DNA of 47,604 nucleotides, taken from Bacteroidota bacterium (lineage in GTDB: Bacteria > Bacteroidota > Bacteroidia > Chitinophagales > Chitinophagaceae). The stretch covers positions 1 to 47,604 of the forward strand of contig JAKQGX010000022.1 of NCBI GenBank assembly GCA_029573235.1, read 5' to 3'. Positions 1 to 9,900 of the stretch are shown one piece after another. The notes beneath the pieces are model-generated. The model was not told the origin of the DNA. It did not search any database and saw only the letters and a list, made by a program, of their open reading frames with translations. The translations under genes were made by a program, and so were the position numbers. The stretch's first letter is position 1; each line of letters starts with the position of its first letter.

Positions 1-132
1 TATAATAGTTTCGCTGTTGCAATTGGGCATGTACATTCTTAGCACATCAGCATCCATAGCACGTTGCAGGAGGGTCGGCATTTCGGGCATCAAGGTTTCG
101 TCGTATAAATGAGTATGGGTATCAATAAACAT
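1..132 (-). CDS. tatD: TatD-family metal-dependent hydrolase, N-terminal part only
   Basis: The first 44 codons of a gene that runs off the left edge of the window. The start MFIDTHTHLYDE carries the HxH metal-binding motif (H6, H8) that opens the TIM-barrel of TatD-type Mg-dependent DNases/hydrolases, followed by the usual spacing to a short helix and a strand. It is the last visible gene of a minus-strand run after the polysaccharide deacetylase, with a 29-bp gap, so it is probably co-transcribed with batD-batE. The family is known as 3'-5' exonuclease or D-aminoacyl-tRNA-related housekeeping hydrolase; substrate cannot be judged from this fragment. Confidence 0.85.
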   Translation of the reverse strand, partial: MFIDTHTHLYDETLMPEMPTLLQRAMDADVLRMYMPNCNSETII

Positions 133-161
133 ATACTATGCTTTATTGCCGTAGCAATCTA

Positions 162-824
162 TTAGTGAGGATTATTTGTTTCGGTATTGTAGGCATCTGA
201 TGCAAGGGGTAAAACCTCCATGTGGTACCCTTGCTGCCGGCAATAATCTAGTACCGCAGGCAAGGAATCTCTCATTCTTGGAAATGCCTTTTGACTGTCG
301 TGAAATACAATAATGGAGCCTGGTTGAATATTGGGGATGACGTTATTGATACAATCTGCTGCTGATAGACTTATATCAAAATCGGCACTCAACACATCCC
401 ACATATAAATTTTCCAACCTCGTGCAATTAATTTTTGGGCTTGCGAAATTTTGATCTTTCCATATGGTGGTCGAAAAATTTTATGCGCAACAAGTCTATG
501 TGTTTTAATAATGTTTTTCAGGTAATCAGCATTGGTAGTCTTCCATCCATTCAAGTGATTGAAGGTATGATTGCCGATGCGATGTCCTTCTGTTATTAGC
601 CTATTGTATAGGTCGGGGTGAGCTTGTATGTTTTTACCAATGCAAAAAAAAGTAGCTTTTGCACCGTATAATTTCAGCGTGTCTAATACATACGGAGTAG
701 CTAAAGGGTGTGGCCCATCATCGAACGTAAGGTACACCGATGGGCTGTGGTGGAGGTTCCAAACTATTTCTTTAGGGAAAAGGCGCGGAAGCCAACGTGG
801 AGTTTTTACACTATAGGTACGCAT
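162..824 (-). CDS. Polysaccharide deacetylase (NodB homology domain, CE4)
   Basis: A 220-residue protein that is almost entirely a CE4 NodB domain. Visible motifs in order: TFDDGP (residues 33-38, catalytic base D35 and metal ligand D36), NHTFNH near residue 86 (metal-binding H-x3-H), RPPYGK near 118, WDVLSADFD near 142, and IVFHDS near 173 with the catalytic His. No signal peptide or membrane anchor is evident, unusual for an enzyme acting on peptidoglycan or exopolysaccharide N-acetyl groups; a short basic/aromatic N-terminus precedes the domain. It follows batE by 16 bp and precedes tatD by 29 bp on the same strand, so it is likely in the bat transcript. Substrate is not predictable from sequence. 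Confidence 0.9.
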   Translation of the reverse strand: MRTYSVKTPRWLPRLFPKEIVWNLHHSPSVYLTFDDGPHPLATPYVLDTLKLYGAKATFFCIGKNIQAHPDLYNRLITEGHRIGNHTFNHLNGWKTTNADYLKNIIKTHRLVAHKIFRPPYGKIKISQAQKLIARGWKIYMWDVLSADFDISLSAADCINNVIPNIQPGSIIVFHDSQKAFPRMRDSLPAVLDYCRQQGYHMEVLPLASDAYNTETNNPH

Positions 825-840
825 TCCGCCAAAGGTACAT

Positions 841-1587
841 TTATATTTCTTGCAGCGAATCTTTGCGCATTACTCCTGTTCTTCCGTCGGGTAAGGTTAC
901 GGTAATGTTGCCGGAAACACCTGTTTCCAATGATACTACTGTGCCTTCGGGTATGATTTCTGTTTTTCCGGTAGTGGAAATTTTACATGCCGCATCCGAA
1001 ACCATCACCACTGCTTCTTGTGGCATCTTCGCCTGCTGTGCACTAAAATAGGCGAAGGGCAAAAATGCGAAGAACAAAAACGCAAAAGCATAGCTCACGC
1101 CGCTATGAATGAGCGATTGTTTTTTCCAACGATTCCAAAACAAGATGCCTACTACCGCCATAAAACAAAACCAGGTTGCCAACGCCCAAAATAGTGAGAG
1201 GGAAGGTTGGGTCATGGCTTTCCACCAATTGACAAAGAAGATATCTTTCACGGGTGTGATGAATCCTTTAATTCGGCTCTGTGCTAGTTCCAGATTATCA
1301 TTAGCACTAGTGAGATTGGGATTATTGCGCAATGCCTTTTTGTAATACAAAACAGCGTATCCTATTTTATTCAGCCTATAATATGTATTGCCCAAGTTGT
1401 AGTACAATTCATCGTTAGCCGGTTGTTGTGCCGCTATCTTCTCATAATATACGGCAGCGCTATCGTATTGTTGTTGTTGGTAAAAACGATTTGCTTGTGT
1501 CCACCATTGGTTATAGGGAATACTAGTGGCTGTCATAGATGGGGCAAGCAACATCAACCAACAAAACAGAAATAATAATTGTCTCAT
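841..1587 (-). CDS. batE: BatE-like TPR protein with C-terminal SH3-type domain
   Basis: A 248-residue membrane protein. A signal/anchor segment (residues 1-20) is followed by tetratricopeptide repeats (about 27-105; NELYYNLGNTYYRLNK is a typical TPR helix pair), then two hydrophobic segments (about 130-152 and 167-188), and a small beta-rich SH3b-like tail (about 193-245, ending PDGRTGVMRKDSLQEI). This is the architecture of BatE of the Bacteroidota aerotolerance (Bat) operon. The start codon overlaps the batD stop (ATGA), indicating translational coupling. Function in the family is tied to oxidative-stress tolerance and envelope assembly, but the mechanism is unknown. Confidence 0.85.
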   Translation of the reverse strand: MRQLLFLFCWLMLLAPSMTATSIPYNQWWTQANRFYQQQQYDSAAVYYEKIAAQQPANDELYYNLGNTYYRLNKIGYAVLYYKKALRNNPNLTSANDNLELAQSRIKGFITPVKDIFFVNWWKAMTQPSLSLFWALATWFCFMAVVGILFWNRWKKQSLIHSGVSYAFAFLFFAFLPFAYFSAQQAKMPQEAVVMVSDAACKISTTGKTEIIPEGTVVSLETGVSGNITVTLPDGRTGVMRKDSLQEI

Positions 1588-3581
1588 TTTTTTATTACCT
1601 CCTCTAATTTGCTGATTATGTCCAGTGCCTCTTGATAGGTTTGTTGTCTTTGTTGTTTGCCGGAATCAGGCGTGTACAATGCCGTTTCACAATCGTTCGT
1701 AACATTGCTAATGCGTGTCAATAGGGTGTCATCCACCTTGCGCATACGTAATTCGGCATCAGCACTCTCTCTGGATAGTGCTGATAATGGAATGGCAAGC
1801 TTATCACTCAAGTACAGCCAAATGGCTTTGGAGACTTCTTCATAAAATCCTGAATTTTGATTGGCAAGTAAAAGCTTTTTAGCGTTTGTCAATCGTTGAA
1901 GGGCTACTTTGTTGGCACGTTTGTTTCGCAGTCCTATTGTGTCTTTTGCTTGCTCTTCTTCCTGCCTGCGCCACACCAACAATCCTACGAAAGCCAGCAA
2001 TGGTAGTGCATACATGCTCCAATATCCAGCATTAAAAAACAAAGGACTGCTGTTCCATTTTAGCTTTGTGATAGGCTTTGAAACAATGGGATGAATATCG
2101 GTGAGCAATTTCTTTTGAGCAACAGACGGATTGTAATGCGCCCCTTTATCTACCGTAATTTTCAAAGGTTGGGTGTGCAGGGTAGTGTACCTGCCGGTAT
2201 GCGGGTCGTAGTAAGTGAATGGAATCTCTGGTATGTCATAAATGCCCGGAACACTTGCTGCGATGGAATAAGTAATGATTTTTGAACCGGTGATGGACGT
2301 TGTTCTGCCGGTAATGGTGTCCACAATATTGGGGTCAAAAGACGACATTCCATTGGGGAGTTTTAAGGTTGGTGCTTCGATGAGTTTCAAGTTGCCACTG
2401 CCGGATATTTTTAAGGTATAGGTCAGTACATCATCTGTAGTCATTTGGGTTTTATCGGCCTTTGCTTCTATCGAAAAAGTGCCCACGGCATTGCCATAAT
2501 TTTCGGGCTTGCCTTCTTTCGGCAAGGGTAATACGGTTATTTTCATGGGAGTACTCTTCATCGTTACCGGCACATCTTTATAGGCTGTTCCAAAAATATC
2601 ACCAAAAGGGTCTGCCATCATTTGGCTAATCGCTTGTTTGAAAAAAGGATCGTTATCAAACATATCAGCAAAAGGATTTTGTTGGCGAACGCGCTGCATG
2701 ATGCGTGCCGTGCCTTGTGCTTCTGCCGGGTCAAGGGTGAGCGTACCTTCTTGTTGGGGGAATAAGGCAGATTTTTTTATGGTAAAAACCTGATACGGTT
2801 TACCGTCCACTATTTCTTCCTCAGGTTTCATATCGCCCCCCTTTGCTATTTCAAAATCTTGTGTCCAAAAACCATTTAGTGAAGGCAGCTTAGAGATGGC
2901 GGCATTCATAGGGATACGAGTGTACAACTTGTAGGTTACGGTTATTTGTTCTCCGAGGTGTACTTTGGTTTTATCGGCAGTAACACGCATGAATAGATTC
3001 TTATAAATCTCTTTCATATCTACCGAACCATCGGCTGCTACCGGCGATGAAGGTGATTGCGGTTGCTGTGCGGCTAAAGCACGCTGACGAGCTAATTGCT
3101 GTTGACGCATAGCCGCAAAAGGGTCTTGGAAAAAGGGATCATCAAAGGGGTCGTGCGACTGCTGCCGCTGTTGACGGGCAAGACTTCCATTAACTACTTG
3201 AATAGACAAGCTGTTGGATTGGTAGGTTTCGCCACTGGCATCTTTTGCCGATGTAGAAGGCACGGTGAGCGTACCCGTTTTTTTAGGTTGTAAAATGTAG
3301 GAATAGGTCACACTGGTAGATTGCACCATCTTATTACCTACGATGGATACATTGCTGCTTTGTCTGGAGAATGGACCTGCAACTACCTCAAAATCCTCAA
3401 AACGTGGTGTAGCAATGGAGCGCAGATTCGGGGCATCTTGAATGGTATAATCTACTTGCAATTGGTCTTTCACACCCATCTTCTGCGCGCTGGCATTTAC
3501 CGAGAAAACCGTATTCTGACTGCGCCCGATAGTACCATAAAACAAAATGAGAAATACACCTAAAAGTCTGTATCGCCACAT
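1584..3581 (-). CDS. batD: BatD-family protein (aerotolerance / oxygen tolerance)
   Basis: A 665-residue protein with a signal peptide (residues 1-22), several beta-sandwich BatD domains (the KxxVxLGEQITVTYKLYT strand near residue 205 and the later DKTQMTTDDVLTYTLKISG copy near 380 are characteristic), a Gln-rich low-complexity stretch with repeated DPFF/DPFA motifs near 140-180, one transmembrane helix (about 518-537), and a cytoplasmic helical tail. It is the first gene of batD-batE-deacetylase-tatD. Its usual partners batA, batB (VWA-domain membrane proteins) and batC are not upstream; an unrelated SDR is. The operon is therefore split here. A TAnnTTTG promoter lies about 40 bp before the start. 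Confidence 0.9.
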   Translation of the reverse strand: MWRYRLLGVFLILFYGTIGRSQNTVFSVNASAQKMGVKDQLQVDYTIQDAPNLRSIATPRFEDFEVVAGPFSRQSSNVSIVGNKMVQSTSVTYSYILQPKKTGTLTVPSTSAKDASGETYQSNSLSIQVVNGSLARQQRQQSHDPFDDPFFQDPFAAMRQQQLARQRALAAQQPQSPSSPVAADGSVDMKEIYKNLFMRVTADKTKVHLGEQITVTYKLYTRIPMNAAISKLPSLNGFWTQDFEIAKGGDMKPEEEIVDGKPYQVFTIKKSALFPQQEGTLTLDPAEAQGTARIMQRVRQQNPFADMFDNDPFFKQAISQMMADPFGDIFGTAYKDVPVTMKSTPMKITVLPLPKEGKPENYGNAVGTFSIEAKADKTQMTTDDVLTYTLKISGSGNLKLIEAPTLKLPNGMSSFDPNIVDTITGRTTSITGSKIITYSIAASVPGIYDIPEIPFTYYDPHTGRYTTLHTQPLKITVDKGAHYNPSVAQKKLLTDIHPIVSKPITKLKWNSSPLFFNAGYWSMYALPLLAFVGLLVWRRQEEEQAKDTIGLRNKRANKVALQRLTNAKKLLLANQNSGFYEEVSKAIWLYLSDKLAIPLSALSRESADAELRMRKVDDTLLTRISNVTNDCETALYTPDSGKQQRQQTYQEALDIISKLEEVIKK

Positions 3582-3619
3582 ACGTTGATAAAGTTAGTTT
3601 GACCCAATTTGAACACGGA

Positions 3620-3627
3620 CAAATTTA
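3620..3627 (-). promoter_or_regulatory. Bacteroidota-type -7 element for batDE
   Basis: TAAATTTG on the minus strand matches TAnnTTTG exactly. It lies 38 bp before the batD start in the 102-bp gap after the SDR gene. No convincing TTG -33 element is seen, so this is a moderate call. Confidence 0.45.
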
Positions 3628-3683
3628 TAACTTGGATATGCACCCATAAAGGCTTTCGGGTTAAACCTTAGTTAAAAGGGGAG

Positions 3684-4400
3684 TTATATGTCGCCTTTTA
3701 ACGGTCGTATAACGATATGGTCAACGTTGGCATTGGCGGATAGCTGTGTGGCATTCCAAATAAGTGCAGCGATATCTTCGGGCAACATCATCCGTTCTTT
3801 TTCCACTCCGGACGCAGCCCAAGAGCGGCTCCAAGTGGCACCCGGCATTAAGGCAGTTACTTTTATTTGAAAAGGCATTAGCTCTTTTCTAAGATTATCC
3901 GAAAAGCCCAGCAAAGCATATTTGGTGATACTGTAGGCACCTACATTATCATACGCACGAAGCGATGCTACCGAACACATATTGAAGACATGTCCGCTTT
4001 GGTGTGCCTTCATTTGAGGCAATAATTGACGGGTAAGGTGATAGGCGCTATAAACATTGACTGCCATTAACTGCTCTAAATGTCCTTCCGGCTCTTCTGC
4101 CAATGTACCCGGGAAAAAAAGCCCCGCATTATTCACCAATACATCCACCTTTGTAAACTGCTGCATAATAGCTGCTGCAAAATGGGCAACCTCATCGGCT
4201 TTCGACAAATCAACCGGCATAGCCATAATCGTAGCATTCGGAAATTCTTTTTTCCAAGTGGTAAGCACTTCCTGCAAAGAAGCATCAGTACGAGCACAGA
4301 TAGCCACTTGCCATCCTTGTTGAAGAAATTTTTCTGCAACGGCTCTCCCAATGCCTTGCGAGCCTCCGGTGATAACCACTGTTTTATTCGTTTGATTCAT
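3684..4400 (-). CDS. Short-chain dehydrogenase/reductase (classical SDR)
   Basis: A 238-residue classical SDR. It shows the Rossmann TGGSQGIG motif (residues 11-18), NNAG (90-93), and the catalytic triad S143, Y156, K160 in AYSITK. The residue after the second strand is Arg (ICARTD), which usually goes with NADPH preference. The closest general type is the 3-oxoacyl-ACP-reductase-like oxidoreductases, but the real substrate is unknown. It starts 21 bp after the cytochrome c peroxidase gene stop, so the two are probably co-transcribed, although no functional link is obvious. Confidence 0.85.
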   Translation of the reverse strand: MNQTNKTVVITGGSQGIGRAVAEKFLQQGWQVAICARTDASLQEVLTTWKKEFPNATIMAMPVDLSKADEVAHFAAAIMQQFTKVDVLVNNAGLFFPGTLAEEPEGHLEQLMAVNVYSAYHLTRQLLPQMKAHQSGHVFNMCSVASLRAYDNVGAYSITKYALLGFSDNLRKELMPFQIKVTALMPGATWSRSWAASGVEKERMMLPEDIAALIWNATQLSANANVDHIVIRPLKGDI

Positions 4401-4421
4401 TCGAAGTATATCGTGTAGTAA

Positions 4422-5363
4422 TTATTTTTTTTGCGTAAAGCGATCGTCCGTGAGTGCGTGTAAAAAAGCTTCTAAATCTTGTTTCTCGGCTTCGGACAAA
4501 TGTAAGGGTTGCAACAATACCGTATCTCTGCCAATGGCATCGGGAACAATTGCATTCGGCTCATTATAATAATCGATGACCTCACGCAATGTTTTCATGC
4601 TGCCATCATGCATATAGGGTGCGGTAATTGCTACATTTCGCAGCCCCGGCACTTTAAATTTTCCGATGTCTGCAGCTTGGTGCGTTGCATAGTACCTCCC
4701 GGAATCGTTGTAGTTTTTTCCATTAAACAACCCAATGTTTCGGAAGTCGTCCACGGTGAAATCAGGCGAGAAATGACATTCAAAACATTTAGCTTTTACA
4801 CGAAAAAGTTCTCTGCCTCGTACCTGTTGTTCATTCATGCCATTGGGTTCATCATTCAACCATCGGTCATTGGGAGAATCTGCCGTTTCTAATGTCATTT
4901 GATAAGCCGCTAAGGCTTGCCCTAAGTTTTTTGCTGTAGGGTATTGCCGAAATACTTTATAGAATAATTGTCTGTAAGTGTTGTGAGCATTCAGTCGTTT
5001 GACCGCTTCCGGTATGGGCAAATTCATTTCATTTACATTGGCAATGGGGAATAAGGCTTGCTCCTCCAAAGTGACGGCTCGCCCATCCCAAAAGAATGCA
5101 TCTCGTGCCGCTACATTCATTACCGTTGGGGTGTTGCGTGCTGCTAACCTTCCCCCCACTCCTTTGCTAAAAGCAACGGTATCGGCAAAAGCAAAAGCCG
5201 GTTTGTGACAAGAAGCACAGCTAACCGAATAATCGCTGGATAGTATCGAATCAAAAAAAAGCATTTCACCCAATCGCTCTTTGTTGATGGGCTTTGTTTT
5301 TAAAAAGGAAGAAAAAAATAAGGCCCCAAACGCAATGGTTAGTAGTAATAAAAGCCGCTTCAC
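4422..5363 (-). CDS. Diheme cytochrome c peroxidase (CcpA/MauG family), periplasmic
   Basis: About 313 residues. Two c-type heme sites are visible: CASCH (residues 49-53 from the start chosen here) and CFECH (193-197). YMHDGSMKTL near the C-terminus is the usual conserved segment, as is FFWDGRAVTLEEQ near 91. The protein reduces H2O2 with electrons from a small cytochrome in the periplasm. The open frame extends upstream to a TTG at 5423, but that adds a Tyr-rich, charged 20-residue stretch; starting at the GTG at 5361-5363 gives a normal signal peptide (KRLLLLLTIAFGALFFSS). A near-match -7 element, TATTTTCG, about 20 bp before that GTG supports it. The start is not certain. Confidence 0.85.
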   Translation of the reverse strand: MKRLLLLLTIAFGALFFSSFLKTKPINKERLGEMLFFDSILSSDYSVSCASCHKPAFAFADTVAFSKGVGGRLAARNTPTVMNVAARDAFFWDGRAVTLEEQALFPIANVNEMNLPIPEAVKRLNAHNTYRQLFYKVFRQYPTAKNLGQALAAYQMTLETADSPNDRWLNDEPNGMNEQQVRGRELFRVKAKCFECHFSPDFTVDDFRNIGLFNGKNYNDSGRYYATHQAADIGKFKVPGLRNVAITAPYMHDGSMKTLREVIDYYNEPNAIVPDAIGRDTVLLQPLHLSEAEKQDLEAFLHALTDDRFTQKK

Positions 5364-5775
5364 AATGGATATTGAATTTTTACGAAAATAATAAACGTAA
5401 TGATATTGGTATCTGTAACCCAAGTTTTCATTTAACCTGTTCCCATTTTAACTTATCTTCTGAGGGGCTCAATATTTAATGAAAATAACAGCCGGATATG
5501 TGTTGTGCAGCTGAGAAAATGTAAATTACAATTCATAGTAGTTTTATAAAAAAAACAAACTCTACTTTTACAAGTTGTAATTTCTCATAATTTAGGGCGT
5601 CTTTTCTTTATCCAAGATACGCTCATACGTTTTCATTTTCTATTTAAGGTAAAATGTGATTTAACTAATGTACTTTTTATCAAATATTCTCGTAACCAAT
5701 TACAGATAACCAATTTATTATTAGCGAGTCCCGCCGAATTGCGATTTAGAGTAGGCAAATAAATCAAAAAATAAG
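5364..5775. other. 412-bp A+T-rich intergenic region
   Basis: It separates two divergent genes, the peroxidase (minus) and a lipoprotein (plus), so it should hold both promoters. No reading frame with coding character was seen on either strand. The only notable structure is the inverted repeat at 5523-5583 listed separately. No exact TAnnTTTG element was found near the lipoprotein start. Confidence 0.5.
5523..5583. repeat. Imperfect palindrome with 9-bp perfect arms
   Basis: AAATTACAA (5523-5531) and TTGTAATTT (5575-5583) are exact complements, and inside them AGTAG and CTACT also pair. The loop is A-rich. There is no T-run directly after it, so it is not a simple terminator. It could be a regulator site or a remnant of a small mobile repeat. 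Confidence 0.4.
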
Positions 5776-6321
5776 ATGAAACGAAGAACAGCATTTATAG
5801 CAATGTTTACTTTGGTATCCATTTTATTTTCATGCTCTTCACAGAAAAGTAGGATGGAATACAATTCGTGTAAAACAGTTGAGCCACATGCTACATCAAA
5901 AATAAAAGTTGACAACAAAAGTTGCGATTTGAAAATATGGAAAAATATAAATCACAACTATCAATTCGCTTTTAGTTACTCAACTGTTGATTTTGAAAAC
6001 CTTTTTAATACAATTAATAAACCACAGTTATATTCTAAAGATATAGCCATAACTACACTATACATGAATAAATATCTTGGAGAAAAGGATGAAATTAAAA
6101 AAGAGAATATTATTGGAATAGGAATTTATAAGTTGTATTCAGATTACTATAAGTTTTCATTTTACAAGGTTGTAAAAAATGAACTCTATCCTGTTAGAGA
6201 ATTAAATTGCGGTGCCACTCTTTTATCATCCAATGATGTATTGGATATCTATTCGCTATTTTACAGTCAAGAACCTACTGTAACATATTGTACTAAAAGA
6301 AAAGTCTGTTATGTCTATTAA
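5776..6321 (+). CDS. Hypothetical lipoprotein, A+T-rich
   Basis: A 181-residue protein with a basic N-terminus, a hydrophobic core and the lipobox LFSC (lipidated Cys at residue 20), so it is exported and anchored by lipid. The mature part is rich in Lys, Asn and Tyr and I do not recognise a family. Codon use is strikingly A+T-rich (AAA, AAT, TAT, ATA) compared with both neighbours, and the gene sits alone between two minus-strand transcription units, which suggests recent acquisition. Several Cys residues (positions about 32, 48, 153, 175 and 178) could form disulfides. Confidence 0.7.
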   Translation: MKRRTAFIAMFTLVSILFSCSSQKSRMEYNSCKTVEPHATSKIKVDNKSCDLKIWKNINHNYQFAFSYSTVDFENLFNTINKPQLYSKDIAITTLYMNKYLGEKDEIKKENIIGIGIYKLYSDYYKFSFYKVVKNELYPVRELNCGATLLSSNDVLDIYSLFYSQEPTVTYCTKRKVCYVY

Positions 6322-6392
6322 CAATAAAAGAAAGTCACATAATTTAGGTGAGCATATAAAGTTTCTTGGACGTAAGGGCTGAGTTCTACAAA

Positions 6393-6944
6393 CTACACTT
6401 TCAACATTCCTCTGAAACCTCTGGCTGCATAATACGACTCGGCTCCATTATGGTAGGTAAACACTCTTCCAAAACGGAAATCGCCAAACAAAGCGCCTCC
6501 TAATGCACGCACATTTTCGGGTGTATTTAACCAACTGGATGTCTTTTTATCAAAGCATCCTAAGGTTTGTAAATGGGCATACAGCGCTTCGTCCAATAAC
6601 TCAATACCCATTTCCACGGCTAAGCCTACTGCGCTATGCTTAGGTTTGTGTTCCTTTCGAGATGCAAGCGCATCCTGGTCATAGCACAGACTCCTTCTTC
6701 CTTTAGGGCTTTCTTCGGAACAATCACAGAAAATAAAAGAAGCATCCTCGGTATCATAGTTTATCACGTCCGGTTCGCCTCCGGTTATTTCCATTTCATA
6801 TAACGTTTGTAGTGCGCCCGGTTTGCTTCTCAAGCGATTCTCAACAGGCGACCAATCAATATCGGGATGACGTTGTTTATTTTTTTCAAAACGCAATCGT
6901 AGCGTTTGCATTAGTTGTGTTACTTCACTTTCAGGGAGTGCCAT
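6393..6944 (-). CDS. DUF4256-family cytosolic protein
   Basis: A 183-residue protein beginning MALPESEVTQLMQTLRLRFE. It is recognised as DUF4256 from the run CDCSEESPKGRRSLCYDQ in its middle, the KPKHSAVGLAVEMGIELLDE helix and the C-terminal DFRFGRVFTYHNGAESYYAARGFRG. No signal peptide. The open frame can be extended to a TTG at 6986 that overlaps the adhesin stop, but the added residues are unlike the family, so the ATG at 6944 is preferred; this leaves a 38-bp gap after the giant adhesin gene. Function of the family is unknown. Its position after the adhesin probably reflects read-through, not a shared role. Confidence 0.85.
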   Translation of the reverse strand: MALPESEVTQLMQTLRLRFEKNKQRHPDIDWSPVENRLRSKPGALQTLYEMEITGGEPDVINYDTEDASFIFCDCSEESPKGRRSLCYDQDALASRKEHKPKHSAVGLAVEMGIELLDEALYAHLQTLGCFDKKTSSWLNTPENVRALGGALFGDFRFGRVFTYHNGAESYYAARGFRGMLKV

Positions 6945-6982
6945 GTATAAATTATTTGAGGTAGAAAATATTTTATGCCGAA

Positions 6983-9900
6983 TCAATGTATCAACGATAC
7001 ATCACCTTTAAGAAATACTGGCTCGCCGGTGGTACAGGTTGCCTCAATGAAATAGACATACATATCAGGCATTTGTCTTGCGCCTTTAAAAGATCCATCC
7101 CAGCCTACTTTTTCATCTCCGGTAGGTATATCAAAGGCTTCAAATACTTTTTGTCCCCAACGATTGAAAATAGCTAAACGTTTTACCTTTTCTATTCCTT
7201 TTCCCATCGGATAAAAGAAATCATTGACACCATCTCCGTTGGGAGTAAAGGCATTGGGCAAAAACAATACAGAGTTATTGCAAACAACCCTATAGGTAAT
7301 TTGACTGCTCGATTGGCATCCGATATCGTTGTATGCAATGGCTGTATAGGTAATGGTTTTATACAAAGTAGCAATGGGGTTAAAACAATCAGCACATGAA
7401 AGCCCGGTTGATGGCGTCCATCGAATAGCGGTGGCATCATTGGTTTGAATGGGTATTGCCAGCTCTGTGCCGGCGAGTACGGTTTGCCCCTGTCCCATCG
7501 TGATGCCCGGCAAGGCATGTACTTGTACTTCTTGCGTTAAAGTATCAGCAAAGCAATCGTTTTCTGTAATGATTACTTGATAGGTGGTTGTGGTGGCAGG
7601 TGTTGCTATCGGGTTAGGTATTTGTGGATTGTTTAACCCATAAATGGGAGTCCAAAGATAACGTACCCCCCCGGAGGCACTTAGTTGCGTAGAGTCGCTC
7701 ATACAAATACTTTTTTCGGCACCCACAGACGTTGGAACAGGATAAACCACCGACAAATGCACCTGTGCTGAGTCAGAACAATTGTTCGTATCAACTCCTA
7801 CTACGGTATATACTATAGCACTGTCTGGGCGCACCATGGGAGAGTCGCAAGAGTTGCAAGAGAGCCATGTATCCGGGTACCATGTATAATACTTTGCACC
7901 GGTGACAAATAATTGTAATGAGGCACCATCACAAATAGCGGCATTCGGACCTGCTATAATAACAGGTGATAGAAAACTGTCCACAAAAGCTGAAGCCGTC
8001 TTCGTACAACCATTAGCATCTATTACGGTTACACCATACGTACCCTTTGACAGGTTTTTTATAGTGTCGGTATGTTGTACAGGAATCGTATTCCAGTTAA
8101 TGGTATAAGGAGTATTGCCGCCATTAATCGTTACATAAGCTAATGCGTTTTGCAAATTGGAACAGGTATTTGATGTTCCGGTTTGCAGCACCATAGGCGC
8201 CGGTTGCAAGATGGCAAACGTATCTGTTTTCACGCAGCCATTACTATCGGTAACGGTTACGGTTTGAGTGCCTGCGGGTAATTGTGTAGCCATCGCTGCT
8301 TGCCATCCCGGGAGATTGCTCCAAGTATAACTATAAGGCAGTACGCCACCCGATACATTGAGTTGTGCCGTGCCGGTTGAATCGCCATTACATTTTGTAG
8401 GAATCAGATTCGTGAGTGTAGTAATGATAGGCAAGGGCGAAGTAAGAGTGATGCTATCTTTTGCCATGCAGCCATTACTATCGGTAATAGTGGCTTTATA
8501 AAAACCTGGAGCCAAATTGGTGATAGTCGCTGTTGTTTGAGTTGTATTCCATAGGTAACTATATGGAGTTTTCCCTCCGGAGGCTTGCACGGTTGCAAAG
8601 CCATTATTAGCTCCGGCGCACAAAATATTTCCCCAAGCCGTGATTGTCGCAATAAATGGAGGTGGCTGTGTAATATGGACCGAAGTGGGTACCACACAAC
8701 CATTACTATCGGTAACCACAACCGTATATGTTCCAGCGCTCAATCCATTTGCAGTGGCGGCATTTTGTACAGGAGTAGTATTCCAAGTAAAAGTATAAGG
8801 CGCTGTACCTCCACTAACCGCTACGGTAACCGCTGCATTATTGCCCCCGTTGCAACTTACCGGTACGGATGTGATAATCGGTGATACCGGCATGGGTTGT
8901 AAGATGGTTACTGTAGCACTATCTGTACATCCGTTTTGATCCATCACTATGACTTTATATATCCCGGCAGAAAGGCTGGATACGCTGTTACTGATTTGTA
9001 CCGGACTGGTATTCCATGTATAGGAATAAGGAAGTGTACCGCCCATAGTCATTACCGTTGCAGATCCATCTGAACTGTCAAAACACTTTGCATCCGCTTT
9101 GGTAATGCTAGAGGAAAGGGCCGTAGGTTGTGTGATGACGGTTGATGCTGTTGTGGTACATCCATTAGTATCGGTTACGGTAACAGTATAGCTTCCTGCT
9201 ATCAGGTTGGTAATAGTGCTTGTTGTTTGAATCGGTGTTGTGTTCCAAGCGTATTTGTAGGGAGCAGTACCTCCGCTGGGTGTCGCTACCACAGAACCAT
9301 TCATACCGTTCATGCAGCTAACGTTTGTCTTAGTTAACGTAGTTGAAAGTGCTTGTAAGGGTTGTAATATCACTACGGTATCTGCATAAACACACCCATT
9401 GCCATCAGTAACAGTAATAACATAATTGCCGGCAGTAAGGTTGGCTATTGATGGTGTAAACTGCGACGGGCTAGTGTTCCATTGATAGCTATAGGGTAAG
9501 GTGCCACCACTTGCTACTATCGATGCTGTAGCATTATTGCCTCCAAAGCAACTAACATTAGTTTGATTGGTAACTCCTGTTAATGCAGTAGGTTGTAGTA
9601 TGGTTACGGATGCCGTATCTAAACATCCATTGCTATCAGTGATGATCACTTGATAAGTACCTTGTGGCAGATTAGTTGCGGTGTTGGTCAGTTGTGCGGG
9701 GCTGGTATTCCAAGCATAGGTATAAGGAGTGGTGCCACCGGATGCTGTTACGGTAGCTACTCCATCATTCCCATTAAAACATTTAACGTCCGTTTTAATA
9801 ATGCTGGTATTAAGCGCCGTAGGTTGTGTAATGACGGTTGATGCCATTGTCGTGCATCCATTGGTATCGGTAACGGTAACGGTATAGCTTCCTGCTATGA

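Noticed and set aside
6945-6986. DUF4256 start at TTG overlapping the adhesin stop
   Set aside because: The ATG at 6944 fits the family length; the overlap is a frame coincidence.
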